From Prevotella sp. UBA6447 (GTDB lineage: Bacteria > Bacteroidota > Bacteroidia > Bacteroidales > Bacteroidaceae), in contig DJOD01000049.1 of the NCBI GenBank assembly GCA_002437115.1, positions 3,855 to 67,854 on the forward strand: a stretch of 64,000 bases of DNA, in the 5' to 3' direction. Numbering within the stretch: the first letter of the stretch is position 1; each line of letters opens with the position of its first letter. Made by a program: the position numbers and the translations under genes. Below the pieces are notes generated by a model that worked only from the letters and a program-made list of their open reading frames with translations, was not told the origin of the DNA and searched no databases. Shown here piece by piece: positions 53,169 through 61,176 of this stretch.

Positions 53169-53843
53169 CTAATAATGAAAGGCATAAAGGTTGAACACGG
53201 TGCCGATGAGCACCGCGACGGAGAAGAGGATGACGATGCTCCCAATCACGCGGTTGATGATGAGAATGCCCGTCTCGTCAAACTTGTTGCCCACCTTGCA
53301 GACAATCCATGTTAGCCCATACCACCAGAGCAACGCCCCCACCACGATGCTGGCGTACCCGGCAGCCATCTCCACGGGATGGTCGGGTATGACGAAGGCG
53401 AACTGTGCGAAAGCAGCCATGAAGAGGAAAATGATGAGCGGGTTGGAGAAGGTCACGAGGAAAGCCGTGATGCCATTGTGGAGCAGCGAGCCCTTCTTGT
53501 TCTGTGTCGCCTTGCCGACGTTGCGCGATGGCTTGCTCCGCCAGCAATAGATGCCGAAGAGCATGAGCACGACGCTGCCTGATATCTGCAGCCAAAACTT
53601 GTTGGTGGGATTGGTGATGAGATCCATGACAAAGCTCATGCCCAACCCCGTGAAAAGCGCATAGATGATGTCGCTCACGGCGGCACCAATCCCCGTCACA
53701 AAGCCATACCAACGCCCTTTCCTGAGTGTGCGTTGTATGCATAATATGCCGACTGGCCCCATCGGCGCCGAGGCGATAATTCCGATGAGCACACCTTTGA
53801 TAATCAGCTCAAAGAGGTCTATATGTATGGGGAATGGCATCAT
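53169..53843 (-). CDS. LysE family translocator
   Basis: 224-residue inner-membrane exporter with six hydrophobic segments. The N-terminus GVLIGIIASAPMGPVGILCI and QRTLRKGRWYGFVTGIGAAV match the LysE/RhtB signature (P-x-G-P in the first helix). FSNPLIIFLFMAAF is the central conserved helix. Such proteins export amino acids or related small molecules; the substrate is unknown. A consensus promoter ends 8 bases before the ATG. Confidence 0.88.
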   Translation of the reverse strand: MMPFPIHIDLFELIIKGVLIGIIASAPMGPVGILCIQRTLRKGRWYGFVTGIGAAVSDIIYALFTGLGMSFVMDLITNPTNKFWLQISGSVVLMLFGIYCWRSKPSRNVGKATQNKKGSLLHNGITAFLVTFSNPLIIFLFMAAFAQFAFVIPDHPVEMAAGYASIVVGALLWWYGLTWIVCKVGNKFDETGILIINRVIGSIVILFSVAVLIGTVFNLYAFHY

Positions 53844-53851
53844 TCAGTTTG

Positions 53852-53883
53852 CAAAGTTAAGTTTTTTTCTTGGATTGAGCAAA
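53852..53883 (-). promoter_or_regulatory. Bacteroidota-type promoter abutting LysE gene
   Basis: On the minus strand TTTG (53883-53880) and TAACTTTG (53859-53852) are 20 bases apart. Transcription would begin around 53848, only about five bases before the ATG at 53843. Confidence 0.75.
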
Positions 53884-53913
53884 TGTTTTTTGGGGATAGC
53901 TGAGCACGGGTGC

Positions 53914-55728
53914 TCACTCGGTGGAGAAGTCGGCCACGACGTTTCGGTAGGTGCGGTAGAGCCGTGTGCGCGTGATGTAGCCCTGCAACACGTTGTTGAT
54001 GTCGACAACAGGCAACGCGCTGGCGTTGGTCGTGTCAAACTTCCGCATCACGTCGGTCATGGGCTCGTTGCGGTAGAGAATGGTCGGCACGGGTGTCATG
54101 ACTTGGCTGGCGCGCAACTTCTGGTAGAGCTCCGGGCGGAAGACGATGTTGCGTATCTTGGTGATGTTGATTTCGCCGAGGAGGCGCCCGCCTTGGTCGA
54201 GTACTGGCAGGAAGTCGCTGTCGCTGTTGCTGAGCACGCTGACCACGCGCCCCAATGGCATATCGGGGTTGACGCTGGTGCAGTCTTTCTCGATGATGGC
54301 CTCCATACTCATCAGCGTGAGCACGCTGCGGTCGGTGTGGTGGGTGACGAGCTTGCCCTCGCGCGCCAGGCGCATGGCATAGATGCTGTGAGGCTCGAAG
54401 ATGCTGATGACCATGACGCTGGTGACGCTCACTATGAGCAGTGGCACGAAGAGCTGGTAGCCCCCCGTGATCTCGGCGATGAGGAAGATGCCCGTGAGGG
54501 GCGCGTGCATCACGCCGGCCATGACGCCGGCCATGCCGAGGAGCGTGAAGTTTTTCTCGGGTATGTAGACTCCTATCTGCTCCATGTTCCACAGGTGGGC
54601 GAAGAGGAATCCCGCGTAGCCGCCCACGAAGAGCGAAGGTGCGAAGGTGCCGCCGCATCCACCTGCCCCGTTTGTCGATGAGGTGGCCACAATCTTGGTC
54701 AGCAGCACCAAGGCCACGTAGACGACAAGCAGGTTAGAATGGCCATAGAAGAGCGAGCCGTCCATCACCTGGTCCCAGTCGGCTTGCGTCTTTCCGTTGA
54801 GCAGGATGCCAAGACTGTCCCAGCCCTCGCCATAGAGCGACGGGAAGAAAAAGATGAGCGTGCTCAGCACCAGTCCGCCGAGCAACAGCTTGTGGTAAGG
54901 GTGCCGCCGCATCCGCGCGAAGATGCTCTCACACCAGTTCATGCCGCGCATGAAGTAGAGGCTCGTGAAGCCGCAGAACACCCCCAGCAGGACGGTAGCG
55001 GGAATGCGTTCCACGCTCCATGCTGAGTCGAGCGTGAAGGTGAACATGGCCTTGTCGCCCACGAGCATGTAGCTTGTCACGTTGGCGGTGATGGTGGCGA
55101 TGAGGATGGGCACGATGGAACCCATGGTCATGTCGATCATCAGCACCTCCAGTGTGAACACCAGCCCGGCGATGGGAGCTTTGTAGATGCCTGCCACGGC
55201 GGCGGCGGCTCCGCAGCCCACAAGGAGCATGAGTTGCCGCTTGTCGAGCTTGAAGAGTTGCCCGAGATTGCTGCCGATGGCCGACCCCGTGAGCACGATA
55301 GGGGCTTCGGCACCCACCGATCCGCCGAAGCCAATGGTGATGGCCGAAGCCACTACCGATGTCCAGCAGTTGTGTCGCCTTAGCCGCGACCGCTTGGTGG
55401 ATATGGCGTAGAGCACGCGCGTGATGCCATGTGATATGTTGTCGCGTACCACATATTTGATGAAGAGGGAGGTGAGCCAGATGCCCACCACGGGGAAGAG
55501 CAGGAAGAGCCAGTTGGGCGCGTGGGTGTCGAAGCCGTTTGTGAGCAGTTGCTGTATGAGGTGAATGATGGCATGCAGCAGATAGGCGGCCAGGGCGGCC
55601 AGGATGCCGATTACGAACGCCAGCACCTGCGTGGTCTGCTTGTCGGTGAGGTTGCGTTGCCTCCAAGCCACCAACTTGCCGAGCAGGGCGTTTGCCGTCG
55701 GGGGTGTTGCGGTCATGGAATGGGTCAT
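53914..55728 (-). CDS. ClC family chloride channel/antiporter with CBS domains
   Basis: 604-residue membrane protein. About ten to twelve helices carry the ClC selectivity motifs: ITIGFGGSVGAEAPIVLTGS with the gating glutamate, GAGGCGGTFAPSLFVGGYAG (GxFxP) and GMAGVMAGVMHAPLTGIFLI. Two CBS domains follow from about residue 470 (DCTSVNPDMPLGRVVSVLSN; VMTPVPTILYRNEPMTDVMR) and may sense nucleotides. It starts at 55728 with ATGA overlapping the Sua5 stop. Whether it is a channel or Cl-/H+ exchanger cannot be decided here. Confidence 0.9.
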   Translation of the reverse strand: MTHSMTATPPTANALLGKLVAWRQRNLTDKQTTQVLAFVIGILAALAAYLLHAIIHLIQQLLTNGFDTHAPNWLFLLFPVVGIWLTSLFIKYVVRDNISHGITRVLYAISTKRSRLRRHNCWTSVVASAITIGFGGSVGAEAPIVLTGSAIGSNLGQLFKLDKRQLMLLVGCGAAAAVAGIYKAPIAGLVFTLEVLMIDMTMGSIVPILIATITANVTSYMLVGDKAMFTFTLDSAWSVERIPATVLLGVFCGFTSLYFMRGMNWCESIFARMRRHPYHKLLLGGLVLSTLIFFFPSLYGEGWDSLGILLNGKTQADWDQVMDGSLFYGHSNLLVVYVALVLLTKIVATSSTNGAGGCGGTFAPSLFVGGYAGFLFAHLWNMEQIGVYIPEKNFTLLGMAGVMAGVMHAPLTGIFLIAEITGGYQLFVPLLIVSVTSVMVISIFEPHSIYAMRLAREGKLVTHHTDRSVLTLMSMEAIIEKDCTSVNPDMPLGRVVSVLSNSDSDFLPVLDQGGRLLGEINITKIRNIVFRPELYQKLRASQVMTPVPTILYRNEPMTDVMRKFDTTNASALPVVDINNVLQGYITRTRLYRTYRNVVADFSTE

Positions 55729-56294
55729 TTCCTGATGATGGTCACCTCCCCGTTGGCGCCGAGCTTCACGATGGAACTGGGCTTGTGTGGCTTGTGCTCT
55801 TGCCGGCGCGCGAAGCACACGTAGTCGGCTTGCTCCATCAGCTCAGGCGCGATGTCGCAGTAGTTTTGGGCGGCTGGTTGCCCACTGATGTTGACGCTGG
55901 TGGAGACCAGCGCTTTCTGGAAACGGTAGCAGAGCTCGTGTGAGAATGGTTCCTTCGTGATGCGCAAGGCGATGCTTCCGTCGTCGGCTATGAGGTTGGG
56001 CGCCAGGTTGACGGCACCGTCGAGGATGACGGTCATGGGGTTGACGGCCGCGTCGAGCAAGTCCCAAGCCACGGGCGGCACTTGTTTGACGTAGCGTTGC
56101 AGGCGTGCGTCGCTGTCGACGAGGCAGATGAGTGCCTTCGAGTCATCGCGTTGTTTCATCTTGTAAACCTTGGCTACGGCCTCGGCGTTGGTGGCGTCGC
56201 AGCCGATGCCCCACACGGTGTCAGTGGGGTAGAGAATGACGCCACCCTCACGGAGCACGCGGACGGCGTTGCGTATGTCTTCTTCTTGTGTCAT
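55725..56294 (-). CDS. L-threonylcarbamoyladenylate synthase (Sua5/YciO/YrdC)
   Basis: 189-residue YrdC-fold protein that makes threonylcarbamoyl-AMP for the t6A modification of tRNA. Motifs: GGVILYPTDTVWGIGCDATN, KVYKMKQRDDSKALICLVD (K-x-R-x-x-x-K/S-P equivalent), MTVILDGAVNLAPNLIADDG and LVSTSVNISGQPA. I chose ATG 56294 (MTQEEDIRNAVRVL); the open frame continues upstream but without family features. Its stop overlaps the ClC gene start. Confidence 0.9.
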   Translation of the reverse strand: MTQEEDIRNAVRVLREGGVILYPTDTVWGIGCDATNAEAVAKVYKMKQRDDSKALICLVDSDARLQRYVKQVPPVAWDLLDAAVNPMTVILDGAVNLAPNLIADDGSIALRITKEPFSHELCYRFQKALVSTSVNISGQPAAQNYCDIAPELMEQADYVCFARRQEHKPHKPSSIVKLGANGEVTIIRK

Positions 56295-56358
56295 GTCTTT
56301 GAGTGTAATGATTCTAAGCAAAATTACTAATTCTTTGTGTCTCACCCAAATGTTTGGA

Positions 56359-56397
56359 CAAAAAAACGGCGCATCCCCCTCATTTCGGGATGCGCCG
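56359..56397 (-). terminator. Terminator between NhaC and Sua5 genes
   Basis: Stem CGGCGCATCCC (56367-56377) with complement 56387-56397 and a 9-base loop; A-run on the plus strand at 56361-56366 is a U-run on minus-strand RNA. It ends the NhaC transcript. Confidence 0.85.
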
Positions 56398-56428
56398 CCT
56401 CTGTTTTTTCTCCTGCGCTTGCTTGCTG

Positions 56429-57886
56429 TCATATACCTGCCCCATCCTTTGGCCGCTTGAAGATCTTGTAGCCTGTGGCGGCCACGATGACGCTCATCAA
56501 GGGCGAGATGATATTGAAGAAGCAGTAAGGCAAGTAGGCAAAGGTCGGCACGCCCAGCACCGTGCTCTGCGTCATGCCACAGGTGTTCCACGGAACGAGC
56601 ACTGATGTCACGGTGACCGCGTCCTCGGTGGTTCGACTGAGCAGTCGGCGCTCATACCCCTGCTCATCATAGACATCGCGAAACATGTTGCCCGTGAGCA
56701 AGATGCAGAGGTACTGGTCGGCGATGGCCACATTGAGCATCAGACCCGTGGTGGCCGTCGAGGCGACGAGCGATGTGCGTCCCTTCACCAGGTGGATGAA
56801 GAGGCGCGTGATGCCGCCCACCATACCCGACGCGGCCATGGTGCCACCGAAACACATGGCGCAGATGATGAGCCAGATGGTGTCCATCATGCCACCCATG
56901 CCGCGCGTGGCCACCAGTGCGGCGAGCATGTCGTTGTCGGTGTGGAGGGCCGTGCTGCCATAGAGGCTCTTCATGGCTGCCGTGAAGGGCGATGGAGCGA
57001 TTTCCGCAAGCACACTGGGCTGCCACACCAGGGCTGCCGCAACGGCCATGACCGACGACAGGAAGAGCGTGATGACAGGTGGCGTGCGGCGTGCGATGAG
57101 GACACCCGTGAGCACGGGCACCGCGAGCAGCCACGGAGTGATGTTGAACCGCTGGCTGATAGCCTCGGTGAAGATGTCGATTTCTTGCGAACTGCTGGTG
57201 TGGGCAAACAGGCCGCCGATTGCAAAGATGACGAGGGCCAGGCACATCGACGGCACGGTGGTGATGAGCATGTAGCGGATATGCTTGAACAGTGGCACGC
57301 CCAGGCTGCCCGAGGCCAGCGTGGTAGTCTCTGACAGCGGCGAGATCTTGTCGCCGAAGTAAGCCCCACTGATGATGGCGCCCGCCACCCATCCGTCGGC
57401 AAAGCCTTGTGCCCTGCCGATGCCCATGAGTGCGATGCCTATGGTGGCGATGGTGGTCCACGACGACCCCGTCATGACGCTCACCAAGGCACAGATGGCA
57501 CACGTGGAGGCGAGGAAGATGTCAGGATGGATGATTTGCACGCCATAGTAGACCAGCGCGGGCACCACGCCGCTCACCATCCACACGCCACCCAGCGCGC
57601 CGATGAGCAAGAGGATGACGAGGGCGCTCGACACGCTGGCCACATTCTTGGTGATGGCTTTCTCAAAACTGGCCCACGGCACGTTGAGATAGCCCATGCC
57701 GATGAGCACGCACAGGGCCGACACGGTGAGCAGCGTGATCTGCGACGCACCACCCAGTGCGTCACTGCCAAAAGCCTTGATGGTGACCGTGAGCATGATC
57801 ACGAGCACGGCGATGGGGGCCAGCGACAGCAGGGCCGACGGGCGGCGCTTCAGGGGCTCGCCTTTCTTGTTCCGGTTGTGTAACAT
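56429..57886 (-). CDS. NhaC family Na+/H+ antiporter
   Basis: 485-residue inner-membrane antiporter with about eleven helices. Key stretches: ALVILLLIGALGGVWMVSGV, MTGSSWTTIATIGIALMGIG, FGDKISPLSETTTLASGSLG (the conserved acidic/polar motif of NhaC/MleN) and VLVPWNTCGMTQSTVLGVPT near the C-terminus. It probably exchanges Na+ or organic acids for protons. I chose ATG 57886 (MLHNRNKKGEPLKRR); the longer frame runs into the upstream gene. The gap to that gene is 19 bases. Confidence 0.9.
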   Translation of the reverse strand: MLHNRNKKGEPLKRRPSALLSLAPIAVLVIMLTVTIKAFGSDALGGASQITLLTVSALCVLIGMGYLNVPWASFEKAITKNVASVSSALVILLLIGALGGVWMVSGVVPALVYYGVQIIHPDIFLASTCAICALVSVMTGSSWTTIATIGIALMGIGRAQGFADGWVAGAIISGAYFGDKISPLSETTTLASGSLGVPLFKHIRYMLITTVPSMCLALVIFAIGGLFAHTSSSQEIDIFTEAISQRFNITPWLLAVPVLTGVLIARRTPPVITLFLSSVMAVAAALVWQPSVLAEIAPSPFTAAMKSLYGSTALHTDNDMLAALVATRGMGGMMDTIWLIICAMCFGGTMAASGMVGGITRLFIHLVKGRTSLVASTATTGLMLNVAIADQYLCILLTGNMFRDVYDEQGYERRLLSRTTEDAVTVTSVLVPWNTCGMTQSTVLGVPTFAYLPYCFFNIISPLMSVIVAATGYKIFKRPKDGAGI

Positions 57887-57905
57887 GGGACTTGGTGTTG
57901 CGTGG

Positions 57906-58211
57906 TTACAATTCACCCAGTCCGTCGGCATCGAGGCGCAACAGACAGAACACCGCAAAGACGACAAACAGGATGGCCATGGCCGATAAGTAGATGACGG
58001 CGCCTTTCTTGCGGGTGCCGTTGCCCTCGGTGGCTTTCAGGTATGTCTTCAGGTTGAGCACTTGGAACAGTGCCAGGAGAATAAATCCACCGAGTGCCAG
58101 AAAGAGATAGGCTTCGCCCAATCGGTTGTTGTGCTGTGTGGCCACTCCTGCCAGGACGAGCGCAAGACCCGCCCATTTCACGCCGTTGTGGCGTTTCAAG
58201 TTGTTTTCCAT
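57906..58211 (-). CDS. Small membrane protein of unknown function
   Basis: 101-residue protein with three hydrophobic segments: GVKWAGLALVLAGVATQ (about 10-26), YLFLALGGFILLALFQVLN (about 35-53) and VIYLSAMAILFVVFAVFCLL (about 72-91), with a basic loop between the second and third. No family recognised. It directly precedes nhaC, so it may share its transcript. A TACTTTTG box (58286-58279, minus strand) lies about 70 bases upstream. Confidence 0.7.
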   Translation of the reverse strand: MENNLKRHNGVKWAGLALVLAGVATQHNNRLGEAYLFLALGGFILLALFQVLNLKTYLKATEGNGTRKKGAVIYLSAMAILFVVFAVFCLLRLDADGLGEL

Positions 58212-58348
58212 TTGTCTTGTCTGCGAAAAGTGATGGCTTTATGTCATGGTGTCTGCGCCGCATGGCGCAAAACGTTTGCAAAAGTACCACTTTTTTGTTT
58301 GTAAGACAAGTTGTTCGAGGTATTTTTGTGACAGGTTGACATTTTTGC

Positions 58349-59620
58349 TCATGCGTGCTTTCCGTTGTAGGCGTCGTGGTGGCATGAGCTGTCGCCATAG
58401 GTGATGGAGCCGTCAAGGTATTTCCCAATCAGTTCATCGGTGCCGATGACGGGGGCGCCACCGTGGATGGCTATGCCCATCTCGCCGAGCATTTCCACGG
58501 CTCCTGCTCCGAGACCGCCGCAGATGACATCGGTCACGCCCAGACCCTGCAGGAAGCGTGGCATGGCCCCGTGTGCATGTTCGGGTGCTGTAAGCACTTG
58601 TTTGCCGACCAGCGTGTTGTCGTCAATGTCGAAAATTGTCACCTGGGGTGCTTTGCCGAAGTGGGGAAAGAGCATACCGTCGGCTGTGGGAATTGCAATT
58701 TTTTGTTTCATTTCTTTTATTGTTATTGTTGAGTGTGTTGTTGAGCCCGCGACATGCGTCCGCATTTCTGTTGGCATGTTTCCTGTCAGTCGCTTGAAGA
58801 ATTTCACAAAGTATGATGGGTCTTCAAAGCCCAGTTGGTAGCTGATTTCCTTGACGCTCATGGTGGAGCTCTGAAGTTGCCGCTTGGCTTCAAGCACGAT
58901 GCGGTCGTTTATGATTTGCAGTGGAGAGCGATGCGCGCTTTGGCGGACATATGTGGCCAGACTGCGCGCTGAGATATTCAGCAAGTTGGCATACTCCTGT
59001 ACGGTGTGCAGGGTGCGGAAGTTTTTCTCCAGCAACTGCCGAAACCTCACGAAGGTGCAGTTGGCAACACTTGTCACGTACAGCTTGGGCATCTTCACGC
59101 GCTCTCCGCTGCGCTGCACGCGTATGAGAAAAAGGCGCAGCAGATATTGCATATAGTCCTTATGGGCAAACGCTCCGGTGAGCGTGTATTCGCGGTTCAT
59201 CTCGCTGACGAGGCCCAGCAAGCGCTGCGCTTCATCGGACGAAACCTTAAAATAAGGAAGAGAGTCGTAGGCGTTGAACACATTGTACTTGATAAAAACA
59301 CTCTCGCTCGACTCCTCATCGACCAAGAAGCTCGCGTTGAAGTGGATGACAACACCTTGGTAATCGGTGTTGTGGTCGAAACTGTGAATCTGTCCAGGTG
59401 CCACAAAGAAGATGGTGTTGTCACTCACAGGATAGTCGACAAAGTCGACCATGTGCGTGCCATGTCCGTGACGAAACCAGATAATTTGGTAGAACCCATG
59501 TGCGTGCGGTTGCATGGGATTGCCACAGATATCAAGGAAGAAGTGTGGCATGAAGTGCAACTCCAGCTCCAGGCCGGAGTGACAATCCTCGCCAATGGCG
59601 TATGTCTTTACTTTGTCCAT
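58349..59620 (-). CDS. AraC family regulator fused to NifX-like domain
   Basis: 423-residue frame. Residues 1-160 form a cupin-like sensor domain (MQPHAHGFYQIIWFRHGHGT, FFVAPGQIHSFDHNTDYQG). Residues about 195-295 form the AraC HTH pair (EYANLLNISARSLATYVRQS; VKEISYQLGFEDPSYFVKFF, KRLTGNMPTEMR). Residues 304-423 match the dinitrogenase iron-molybdenum cofactor (NifX/NifB-C) fold: MKQKIAIPTADGMLFPHFGK, HAHGAMPRFLQGLGVTDVIC and GGLGAGAVEMLGEMGIAIHG. The linker DNA is A-rich, like a translation start region, before an in-frame ATG at 58711. I chose ATG 59620 (MDKVKTYAIGEDC). The C-terminal domain may be made separately, or sense metal or redox ligands for the regulator. Confidence 0.8.
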   Translation of the reverse strand: MDKVKTYAIGEDCHSGLELELHFMPHFFLDICGNPMQPHAHGFYQIIWFRHGHGTHMVDFVDYPVSDNTIFFVAPGQIHSFDHNTDYQGVVIHFNASFLVDEESSESVFIKYNVFNAYDSLPYFKVSSDEAQRLLGLVSEMNREYTLTGAFAHKDYMQYLLRLFLIRVQRSGERVKMPKLYVTSVANCTFVRFRQLLEKNFRTLHTVQEYANLLNISARSLATYVRQSAHRSPLQIINDRIVLEAKRQLQSSTMSVKEISYQLGFEDPSYFVKFFKRLTGNMPTEMRTHVAGSTTHSTITIKEMKQKIAIPTADGMLFPHFGKAPQVTIFDIDDNTLVGKQVLTAPEHAHGAMPRFLQGLGVTDVICGGLGAGAVEMLGEMGIAIHGGAPVIGTDELIGKYLDGSITYGDSSCHHDAYNGKHA

Positions 59621-59692
59621 GCTTGTTGTATTACTGGTGCTGGCAACGTATGCTATGGGTTCTTTCCATGGCAGATTTTGTCTTTCGCATGG

Positions 59693-59700
59693 CAAATTTA
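59693..59700 (-). promoter_or_regulatory. Possible -7 box upstream of AraC-NifX gene
   Basis: CAAATTTA (TAAATTTG on the minus strand) fits TAnnTTTG and lies 72 bases upstream of the ATG at 59620. No well-placed -33 element; the AT-rich setting makes a chance match possible. Confidence 0.35.
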
Positions 59701-59787
59701 CATATAAATTTCGACGTTAGGGATTGACATGCGTAAATTTACCATTCTGTTTCGATAATGTACAATGGAAAGTGACGGGGAAGTGCG

Positions 59788-59795
59788 TAATTTTG
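59788..59795 (+). promoter_or_regulatory. -7 box upstream of 98-residue protein gene
   Basis: TAATTTTG fits the Bacteroidota -7 consensus and lies 40 bases before the ATG at 59836, inside the divergent region shared with the AraC-NifX gene. Confidence 0.5.
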
Positions 59796-59835
59796 CAACT
59801 GACAAAACATAATTAACCCTATAAAAAAGACGAAC

Positions 59836-60132
59836 ATGGAAAAAGTGAATGCTTATCTTCAGATTACGATGAAGATCAAGGAGAGTGACCGCAAGAGCGC
59901 GGCCAAGGTTTATTTCGACTACCGCCAGCCGTTCCTCGACACCATCGAGGGCGCGTTGACAAAGAGCCTGCTCGTGCGCGATGAGGACGTGCAGGTGCTG
60001 CATGGCTTCGACTCGGCGGAGCACGCTGCTGCCTATCTTGAGTCGGATATGTTTAAGAACGATGTGGCGAAAGGTCTCTCGCCTTATTTCCAGGCTGACC
60101 CTGAGATACGCATCTTCACGGTGGCCGGATAA
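59836..60132 (+). CDS. 98-residue ABM-like small protein
   Basis: Small soluble protein starting MEKVNAYLQITMKIKESDRK. The pattern of strand, helix, strand (KSAAKVYFDYRQPFLDTIEG, LLVRDEDVQVLHGFDSAEHA, YLESDMFKNDVAKGLSPYF, EIRIFTVAG) resembles the ferredoxin-like dimeric alpha/beta barrel of antibiotic-biosynthesis-monooxygenase proteins. I recall similar proteins in gut bacteria, without an assigned role. It is transcribed divergently from the AraC-NifX gene, and is a good candidate for its regulatory target. Confidence 0.75.
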   Translation: MEKVNAYLQITMKIKESDRKSAAKVYFDYRQPFLDTIEGALTKSLLVRDEDVQVLHGFDSAEHAAAYLESDMFKNDVAKGLSPYFQADPEIRIFTVAG

Positions 60133-60158
60133 TACGGGGAAGGATATGGGACAACCAC

Positions 60159-60188
60159 GGGAGGTGTGGCTCGGAAGCCGCACCTCCC
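60159..60188. terminator. Convergent hairpin
   Basis: 12-pair stem GGGAGGTGTGGC (60159-60170) with 60177-60188 (one G-U pair), 6-base loop, between the convergent 98-residue gene and the esterase gene. No long T-run follows. Confidence 0.6.
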
Positions 60189-60214
60189 ATCATGTGATTG
60201 TTCCGAAAAGCCAT

Positions 60215-61081
60215 TTAATGTGCCAATCGTACCATCTTGAATGTCTTTCCTCCTTGCCTGACGACAGTCGGTTGGCCGATCAAGGGCTTCTCTATCTCCA
60301 TGCCGCCAAGGGTGTAATATCGTGTTTCCCCTTCGCTATCTCCAGTCATGTGTTCAATGCCATTGGGCGTGCCGCTTTGCTTGTGTGAAAACACCCAGTC
60401 CAAACGTTGCGTCGTGTAGCTCTGTATGCACGTCATCTCGTGTGTCCAGCCGTCCTCTATGTCATATCGGAACTCGCCTCCATTCTCCGCCAGCTCTTGC
60501 GTGAATGTGTCCATGTTGCCGACGCTCATAATCTCGTCGACCGTTCCCATGACAGTGTATAGGGGCACCTGGGCCACTTTCTTCGCGTCGCTGCGTGACG
60601 GGTCTGCGGCAACGGGCATGGCTGCGGCAAACAGTTCGGGGAAGGTAGACAGCATGCTCAGCGTTCCTGTTCCTCCCATCGAGCCGCCCAGAAGATACAC
60701 ACGGTCGGCATCCACTGTTCCCGCATTGACATATTGGTCTATCAGACCTTTCAATACGACGTTCATCGTGCCTCCCCACGACTTGTCCTGCGGGCACTGG
60801 GGCACCAGGAAAACGGCATCGATGCTATGCGCCTGCAGATAGTTGGCGATGGAATCTGTTGCGGGTTCCGCCACGGGCTTCTCGTTGTCACTGCCCTTGC
60901 TTGACCCTCCGTGCAGGTAGATGACGAGGATTGGGGCTGACATGCCGCTGCCGAATGTGGCCTTGCGGTAGGGCAAGGTGGTGCGCATGTAGTTGCCCGT
61001 CTCGTAGGTGTAGTGGGTACTGGCGCTGCTTGCAAGGGGAAGCGAGAGCACCAGAAGCAGCAATGTAAGGAAATGCTTCAT
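60215..61081 (-). CDS. Secreted alpha/beta-hydrolase (esterase-like)
   Basis: 288-residue exported hydrolase; signal peptide MKHFLTLLLLVLSLPLASSA. The fold is supported by the oxyanion region VIYLHGGSSKGSD, the nucleophile elbow VYLLGGSMGGTGTL (G-G-S-M-G-G), the acidic strand VPLYTVMGTVDEIM and a downstream histidine in DGWTHEMTC. It resembles feruloyl/acetyl-esterase or phospholipase-type enzymes found with polysaccharide degradation. The C-terminus carries YYTLGGMEIEKPLIGQPTVV and a basic end, a variant of the secreted-protein tail. A long frame extending upstream of ATG 61081 is rejected for lack of a signal peptide there. Confidence 0.82.
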   Translation of the reverse strand: MKHFLTLLLLVLSLPLASSASTHYTYETGNYMRTTLPYRKATFGSGMSAPILVIYLHGGSSKGSDNEKPVAEPATDSIANYLQAHSIDAVFLVPQCPQDKSWGGTMNVVLKGLIDQYVNAGTVDADRVYLLGGSMGGTGTLSMLSTFPELFAAAMPVAADPSRSDAKKVAQVPLYTVMGTVDEIMSVGNMDTFTQELAENGGEFRYDIEDGWTHEMTCIQSYTTQRLDWVFSHKQSGTPNGIEHMTGDSEGETRYYTLGGMEIEKPLIGQPTVVRQGGKTFKMVRLAH

Positions 61082-61176
61082 AAATACTGGTTGTTGGTTG
61101 GTTCTGTCGAATCTTTCGTGCCGGCAGCGGACAGCCTGCCATTTGCGTGGCATGCCGCCGCTGCAGAGACTCTTGC

